DNA of 64,000 nucleotides from Sipunculus nudus (Eukaryota > Annelida > Sipuncula > Golfingiida > Sipunculidae), in the NCBI GenBank assembly GCA_026874595.1, contig CM049311.1:17261676-17325675 (forward strand). The letters are read 5' to 3'. Numbering within the stretch: position 1 is the first letter of the stretch; every line of letters starts with the position of its first letter. The notes beneath the pieces were generated by a model that had not been told where the DNA came from, did no database searches, and was given only the letters and a program-made list of their open reading frames with translations. Shown piece by piece: positions 57,652-64,000 of the stretch. The translations under genes and the position numbers were made by a program.

Positions 57652-60554
57652 TAAAAGACGAATGAACTTTTGGGTTTGGAACCCTGGTTTGTTGCAAAAA
57701 AATTATGTGTAATGCAACTGCGAATCAGTGCAATGAAAGGCATTTAACCTAAAATAACACCGATCAATTACATAATTATCACAACATAAACCTATATCAT
57801 ATCCATATAAACCGGCACTAAAAACCGCTCGGTTCATCTGCTTTATCTCTCTCTCTCTCAATATCTAGATATATATAGAGATATATTTATATATCTTTTT
57901 GTATCTAGTATATATGATATTTCAATCGTAATTTTAAAAATACAGTGTAAATGTATTATGTGTGGTATGATTTATGTTTATTGTAGCTAATTTTAATATG
58001 TTTTAAAATTAAATTATCAGATAAGTGTACTTAATTTTATAATAATTAAGGTCAGGGTACATTTTGTAACAATATCACTGAGATAGAATTTCTACTTTTT
58101 CACAGGTGTTTCAGAGAACTTATATGTTCAGCGGTGGCAGCTTTGACTGTATACCCCTTGGGGGCGCTGCAATTCATTCCAATATACCACCTTCTTCATG
58201 ACACCTACAAAGTGCCCACTGCTGTGACCTTGTACATGTTCTTTGGACTGTACTGTCTGTTAATCTGGACTGGGGACAGAAACCCTGATCCCAAGGCAAG
58301 GACCAGAATGGGCAAAGGTACAAATTTTATATACTTGTATGTATATGTATTCCCCATGAATAAAGAAAAAATTATATTTGAACAGTTATAGCAATCAGTA
58401 GAATGGATACGCACGTTTCATATGTTATATATAGAAATGCTATATTTAGAAAGTTTACATGAAAGTTTGAATTTAATATATTTTTTTTTTTCACTGAACA
58501 TTATCATTATGGCTCTTGCTTTTCAGTTTATTAAATGATCTTTTCTTTAAATGAACCATCTTATCCTTCTGAGTTCATCGTTAAAACATGTCAATTCAAA
58601 GAATAAAACAAAAATGTATTTATCAGGTAATATTTTTTTTACATTACAATTGTGTAAATATTTATGATAGCATTAAAAGAGGTCTTTGTACTGAATGGGC
58701 AATATTTAATCGATCATTAAAGTTTCTGTTGTTTAAGTAATCTAACCCGTTTTATCCTGGACAGTCGAGGGGTAAAACGCTCGGCTCTTTCAGGGTTTGA
58801 TCCCTGGTGTGACAATGAGAGTTGGTTGTAGTTGCCCGTCCAATGCCGGTGGTTTTCTCCGGGTTCTCCGGTTTCCTCCACCCTACAGACTACCGAACGC
58901 CATCATTTGAGCCGCGGAGAGTGAATTGATTAGTTTAATAACTATTTGTACAAACCATGTAAATAAATAAGTTTATATGAAATATGAAATACATTGGTTA
59001 TAGCCCAATGAAACGTAAGGCAAGCCGTGAGGTTTGTGAGGCTTGTGTCAAATGGTAGGCGAGCCGTTTAGGCGAGCCTGCCATGATTGACACAAGCCAT
59101 GCAAATCTCATGATTTGCATTACATTTCATTGGGCTATAACTGATTTGTCCCACATGCCCAGCCTTCCGGTCGAAGGTCACCCTTTTCACTTTTTGTTGT
59201 CACGCACCGCATTCGCTCTATTTCAGAATGTCAAACATGAATTTTTGTTTGTTCGGGATCCAGGAAGGTGGAGTTACTATGTAAATGAGAATAAATCAGT
59301 TCTCTGCCTTATTTGAAAAGTCGTATGCAACTTGACTAGTCGCTTTTTCATGACCTTCTGACGCAAGCACATTTGAACGTACAGTTAGAACAAAGGAAAA
59401 TACGCCGCATGTGGGACAACGTTGTGTTGCTTTAATAGTAGTATAATATCATTGTTTCATACAAGATATTACAATTAACAAAATGTATGAGCTTTTACAG
59501 ACGAGACTCATATTTTACAGGGTTTTTGGATGAATGTGGTATTGCAGTTCTTCTCTTCTTCTCAACATTCCCGTTGGTTCTTGCCCTCTTCAGACCTGAA
59601 GACATAAGGTCTGTTGGGCTTCATGAGCCTACAGGTGACTGTAAGACAATGACGCCAATACAGACAGTGTCAGGGAAGGTGTGTATTAGCATGACATATG
59701 AGAATATTTTGTTATCGATTTTCATGTGGTAAAAGATTACCTCCTTTTTGCGAAATATTACCAGGAAGGTGGAAATATGGACTGTTAGCGTCTTGTTGCA
59801 ATCATCCTGTCATGTCTAGATTCCTTCTTGAACCTTGTTGTTGTTAAATGTTAACTATGCTGTCAAATGGGAATGTCCTTTTGCCACTGTGTTTGTCACA
59901 TGCATTCTTTTTATATCAGTTATTTCCTGCAAGAAAATTGCAGATGTCTGATAATCCGTGTCATTGACAATTTATCATTGTATTGAAATTAAATTGTTGA
60001 TTGAATTAACTGTTTGTTAGGGAAATCTGACTCAATGCTGGTCGAGATTAATGGCATTATGTCAGTACTTCACAAATAATTAAAAATTCCAGAGCTTTGT
60101 AAATGACTGGAGTTATGAAAAAGTTTTAAATATTCAAAAAACATTTTTAAAACACTTAATGGCATAACCCGTTTCTCATATTCCAAAATAACATTCACCA
60201 TATTCCCCTTTGGATCATATTTAATTGTTTGTAATTCTTTAATTAAAATTTGAAAAGTTTAAATAGGTCATTTGGATTTTGTTTCAGATTTTATACCGCC
60301 GGGCATTCCTTTGTACAACAGACTACGATGAGGGATACTTTGACTGGCATTGCCTTCCAGGTGGAAACCCCCCCAAGAAGGGCTTGGACTGGTATACACA
60401 GTGTGGCACACCTTACAAGAACTTCCTTGAATATACGCTTGTTGTAGGGTCAGCAAGTCTTTTTGGTCTCTATGTATTCATGCAGTTTCTAGGCTACTCT
60501 GGAAAGTCTCCCCAGACAACAAATAATAAAGAAAACAAACAAAAGCGTGCATAG
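53209..60554 (+). CDS. Uncharacterised multi-pass membrane protein, 8 exons, 410 residues
   Basis: Exons: 53209-53223, 54095-54212, 55255-55422, 55854-55928, 57148-57367, 58106-58317, 59521-59678, 60288-60554; all GT-AG with matching phases. The start MITTE has A at -3 and an in-frame TGA 27 bases upstream. Hydrophobic segments suggest about eight or more membrane passes: around residues 31-43 (YVLGLLTLIHG), 52-70 (YIWLWITGIFYGIVFE), 90-115, 127-150, 170-190, 205-225, 240-258 (TLYMFFGLYCLLIW), 273-292 and 375-392. Notable motifs are NHGHGSLLIQE, FWHAQSMVMVLGRRMPFY and KQLWWTWHDTDPNIEERFYW. A Cys-containing loop lies in exon 8 (CTTDYDEGYFDWHCLPGG). The tail ends KQKRA, fitting a KxKxx ER-retrieval signal if cytosolic. 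From memory it resembles an animal family listed as DUF7802; unverified. No function is assigned. Confidence 0.88.
57012..57160 (+). repeat. Triplicated splice-acceptor segment at intron 4 / exon 5
   Basis: Three copies of a unit containing TTTCTCTCTAG or TTTCTTTCCAG followed by TTGGCGTA or TTTGCGTA occur with AG at 57046-57047, 57105-57106 and 57146-57147. The last is the acceptor that fits exon 5. Copies 2 and 3 are 41 bases apart; copies 1 and 2 are 59 apart because of a (TA)n insert. Using copy 2 would put exon 5 out of frame. Confidence 0.8.
57576..57646. repeat. (TA)n microsatellite in intron 5
   Basis: About 35 TA dinucleotides with one CA interruption near 57619. Confidence 0.9.
58757..58975 (+). 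mobile_element. tRNA-derived SINE in intron 6
   Basis: A tRNA-like head holds AGTCGAGGGGTAAAACGC (A-box region) and GGGTTTGATCCC (B box, 58793-58804). A GC-rich body TTTTCTCCGGGTTCTCCGG then TTTCCTCCACC follows; I know this body type from widespread marine invertebrate SINEs. It ends in AAATAAATAA-type sequence. Confidence 0.65.
58997..59141. mobile_element. Palindromic MITE, 145 bp, in intron 6
   Basis: The left end GTTATAGCCCAATGAAA and right end TTTCATTGGGCTATAAC are exact 17-base inverted repeats. Complementarity continues imperfectly through GGCTTGTGTCAA / TTGACACAAGCC to the centre, so nearly the whole element is one long hairpin. It could also be a foldback element. Confidence 0.8.
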
Positions 60555-60957
60555 ATTTAGATTGTACTTTACACAATATGACAGGGAACATGTACTTTAC
60601 ATACTATGAGAGGGAACTCATTTGCCAGTATATGTTTGCTTATATATTAAAGGTTAGATGAAATGCACAAGGGTTTCTGGAGAAAGCAATGCACATTTGT
60701 AAAAATGGTAATATTTAATGTGCCCTGTGCCAGTTGCATGTAAAAAAAATTAAAGTTAATCATTGCTTTGTGTGAACGAGATATTGTCCTAGAGACTCGC
60801 TCAGACTCCTCATGATCTTTGATTAAAAGAGAATAAGTAAAATTCATAAATCACTGTGACTTTTGCAGAACTTTCATTGAATGGGTACACAATAAAAGCA
60901 TCTCATGACAAAGGACAGTAACAGTATTGTTTGTATATCTGTCTCATCTTATTTTAC

Positions 60958-60963
60958 AATAAA
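60958..60963 (+). promoter_or_regulatory. AATAAA polyadenylation signal of the membrane-protein gene
   Basis: AATAAA about 400 bases after the stop, followed by a GT-rich stretch (GTGTTGTTGCTTTC). Another AATAAA lies at 60891. Confidence 0.6.
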
Positions 60964-60974
60964 GTCTACCTTTG

Positions 60975-62616
60975 AAAATTGTGTTGTTGCTTTCTTCAAA
61001 TATCAGTTAAATATACTTTAGAGCAGTGGATATCCAGTCTTTTTCAAATGGGTCTACAGTTCAAAACAAAATCACTTAGTAGATCGGTTGATTCAATCAT
61101 ATATTTCAATGTTACGTGTTGACCATGTATCCGACATATGCTAAGGGAGCCATATGCAACAATTTAAAACCACCAAAATACTGAAAGTATGCCCGAATTG
61201 AGAACTGGACCATTTGGTTTAATTTCAATGTATCAATATGTCACGATGGTAAATTAGAATTAGTCAAACATTTTACGAAATATACATACTTTAGAAGTGC
61301 TAGTTTAAATTTGTAAAAAAAAAGCTAGAGCTTGAACAGGACTTCCGTACTGGTATTTTTTTTACCACGAAATAAGTTATTTATTCCCATTCAGATTTTT
61401 AAAAGTTATGCAAAATGCAAGTTGCAGCATCCACAACCATTAAGGGGTTGTTGATTTAAACCCAAGAAAAACAACACCTTATAAAACGCACCTTTTACAC
61501 ATTCGACAATTGTAACTCCTTTTTTTCAATAGACTTTCTTAACTGAGGTCGAGTTGCAGGACTTTTCCTGGTCACCCATTTGCCTGGTTGTTTGGTCAAA
61601 TCTTAGAAAATAGAAGAGTCGATTTCCAGGAAACTAATGACGAGACTTTTATGGAAATTTGAAGTAAGGTCAAGGCGACATCTGCTGGTCGGGTTCCTAA
61701 CTAGTTCTTACAAAATAACATGAACAATTGAGAAATTTCGCCTCATGCAGTTTATTTGATAAAACAATTGTACAACAGCTCAAAAGTGAATGAATGCTTA
61801 CAAATTTGTCAGGCATACTAATTTTTATCGTTTTATAACTTTACATAAGATTCGCTGGCTTAGCAGAAACAACACACTGAAGGGTACTTTGTTGTTATTG
61901 ATCAAAATGTTTTGGACCTTGGTCATCCTAATTTCACCTATGGTGACCTACCCTTGAATGGATGAGAAATGTTTCAGTTGTAGAACACCCCTGAATCTCT
62001 ACTGACTCCCAGTATAGTAAGTGTTAACATCCTTAAAATCAAAGTATTCACATATAGCAATTTAAAAAAAAAATTTTAGCATAGCAAAGACACCATTCCT
62101 TCCATGACGTAATTGATGATATCAGTCATACTTTCTTGTATGATCGAAGGCCCTCAATACAATATTCGAATTAGACAAGGCTGGGTCACAGTTCTTAGAC
62201 GTCTTCACACGGACGGTGAGTCGACCGAGCCACCGATTTATCAAAATCTGGCAACTAAATTTAGGCTCTAAAGGGGGTTGGGTTTTAGGACACATCACTT
62301 GCTAAAACATTGCTAGTGCTTTTTATATCAATTACACTATATCAAACAAATAACTTTACAACATGTATAAAGGTTCCTCATCAAGTTTACGCCTCGCATT
62401 CTTTATGAGCTCATGTTACTGCTTAAATTTGACCCGGCTAAATGTATTTTATCTCCTGAATGCAACACTTAATGCAGAACAATATGTATACATAAACCGT
62501 TTCATCACGCAACTGGCACGAAGGTTGTTACCGCATCTTCTACGTAACTTGTTTCTATGTATAAAATAGATTTTTAAAATATATTTACAATATCGTTTTC
62601 TCATAATTATTACATA
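60975..62616. other. Gene-free intergenic stretch
   Basis: No gene, RNA or sharply bounded repeat is recognised. The 68-codon frame at 62363-62569 has no family resemblance. Confidence 0.5.
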
Positions 62617-63340
62617 CAGCAGAGCGCCGTTTTTCCGAACGCTGAATTTTCGAAAATTCTTTTTCCGAAACTTAAAATTAGGAACCGAAAATTAATTCGT
62701 ATTTACGAAATATTTTTCAAGCATGTAAATATCTCAATTTTTTTCTCGTAAAAATGATTCAATAGGGTCTGCAACCAGGTTTTTAAGCCCAGTGGTGACC
62801 TTAATTAGTTATTTCTGGGCCGATGTTGTCGCCGGGCAAAGGTGTGAAAACTACAGCTAGATTTCCTGTACCCCCAGAAAGCGGCTGAGCAGTTCATCCG
62901 AGAGCACTGGTGTGTTATCAACCATTATCTCCTTTGTACTCAAGTATGCATAGTTCATCGGCTTGGGCTAGGATTTCAAACTAAATAACTGAGCAGTTTA
63001 CTCGTATGGACATTGGTGAGGTATCATTCATACAACGCGTGTGCTCGAACAGCTCAATATGCACGAGGCCAAAGCATGCAGGTCTGGCCATACAAATGAG
63101 CAGTTCATTCCCAAGATCAATTGTGTCATCTACTTAAACTCGATGAAATTCAGCTTATTCATCATTTCACTTTCAAGAAGAGTACTCAAACACGATTGTC
63201 TTGCTGTCACTTGTCTATGATATTGAGTCAACGAAGAGAAAACCGACCGCGTTATGCTTTGATGAAAAGCTGACAATCCTTGAGCGGCTCGACCTTAGTG
63301 ACGGGCCTGCCATCATCCAGATGTTAAAAAATTAGAGAAC
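62617..63340 (+). pseudogene. Pogo/Tigger-like DNA transposon remnant with transposase N-terminus
   Basis: CAGCAGAGCGCCGTTTTTCC (62617 onward, preceded by TA at 62615-62616) looks like a pogo/Tigger left terminus. At 63228-63341 a frame reads STKRKPTALCFDEKLTILER followed by LDLSDGPAII, the start of a CENP-B-type helix-turn-helix DNA-binding domain as in Tigger transposases, then stops at TAG. The rest of the transposase and a right terminus are not seen. It is a truncated, dead copy. Confidence 0.6.
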
Positions 63341-64000
63341 ATTGTCATAAAACGAAATCATGACGTTACATATGCGACGTCAGCTAGGGTATTCAATAGG
63401 TTTAAACCTACGTTAGATCTGAAAATTATTAATTATCCATTTAAAACTTTTTAGTTTATATTATTCTAATTAATATATTTTATGTGTTATTCAGTTGTCC
63501 ATAACAAGATTTAACTTAGCACAAACATTTAATTTAGAACATTTATCGGTGTCACATGATAAATATTTTCAGCTATCTAACATGTAGTAGGTGTAGTAAT
63601 ATTCATATACTGTTTTTAGATTTCACTAAATTTGAAAAAAATCAGTTCGGTCATAGATGCTATTCGCTGACTTAATGTTCCCCCTTGAGCCCAATCTACA
63701 ATTGTGCGAACCATACTTTAATTAAAAAACACAAATACAGAGAGATAGACAGAGAGACAGACAGACAGACAGAAGATCAATGTATTCACGGTAATCCTCT
63801 GTGTGTGTGGGAGTGTGTTTGGGTATGCTGGGGGGGGGTTCCATCAGCAGCCCATCTGCTGTAATCACGGAAAACATTCCCCCAATACATGTATAATATT
63901 TATTTCGTACAAGGAAAGTACATCATTTAAGAAAAAGGTAATAAAATAAAGGAAAAAAAAAATGTAATTCAACGTAGAATCACGTAACTCAACTGTAAGA
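63341..64000. other. Gene-free stretch with short GACA/GT-rich and G runs
   Basis: A GACAGACA tract is near 63745-63772, GT-rich sequence near 63798-63830 and a run of 9 G near 63830. No gene is seen up to the window end. Confidence 0.5.

Overview
This is a 64 kb window of an AT-rich animal nuclear genome. Long introns with GT-AG junctions, many small transposons, tRNA-derived SINE-like pieces, long (TA)n runs and minisatellites carrying TGACCTTTGACCT motifs look most like a mollusc, probably a bivalve. That taxonomic call is an impression from repeat style and protein similarity, not a database result.

Layout. 0-4.8 kb: a possible 3' end of an open frame at the window edge, then dispersed and tandem repeats. 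4.85-10.15 kb: a nearly complete DIRS-type tyrosine-recombinase retrotransposon with inverted termini and a textbook internal complementary region; its gag and reverse-transcriptase frames are broken by small indels, while the recombinase frame is intact. 10.15-16.1 kb: repeats, including an inverted duplication and a TA-flanked MITE. 16.2-24.4 kb: two minus-strand dienelactone-hydrolase (CMBL-like) genes, each with an intronless coding region and apparently a non-coding 5' exon; one has the usual Cys nucleophile, the other Ser. 29.15-29.8 kb: a dead third copy on the plus strand. 31.6-51.5 kb: a 14-exon minus-strand gene for a full-length eEF2 paralogue, plus a proposed distant first exon and TATA promoter near 51.4 kb. 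53.2-61 kb: an 8-exon plus-strand gene for an uncharacterised multi-pass membrane protein, head-to-head with the eEF2-like gene. 61-64 kb: mostly featureless, with a pogo/Tigger-like transposon remnant.

Most interesting observation. The eEF2 paralogue keeps intact GTPase motifs, every reading phase across its splice junctions, and near-normal length, yet the histidine normally converted to diphthamide is a cysteine (TGC, plus-strand 33914-33916), in a substituted loop. Next are the Cys-to-Ser nucleophile change between neighbouring hydrolases, a triplicated splice acceptor in the membrane-protein gene, and several well-delimited non-autonomous transposons with visible target-site duplications.

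The genes do not form an obvious pathway. The clearest history is local duplication of the hydrolase gene and its flanks, together with heavy transposon traffic in introns and intergenic DNA. All gene models were built by eye from reading frames, splice signals and remembered family sequences, and need transcript support.
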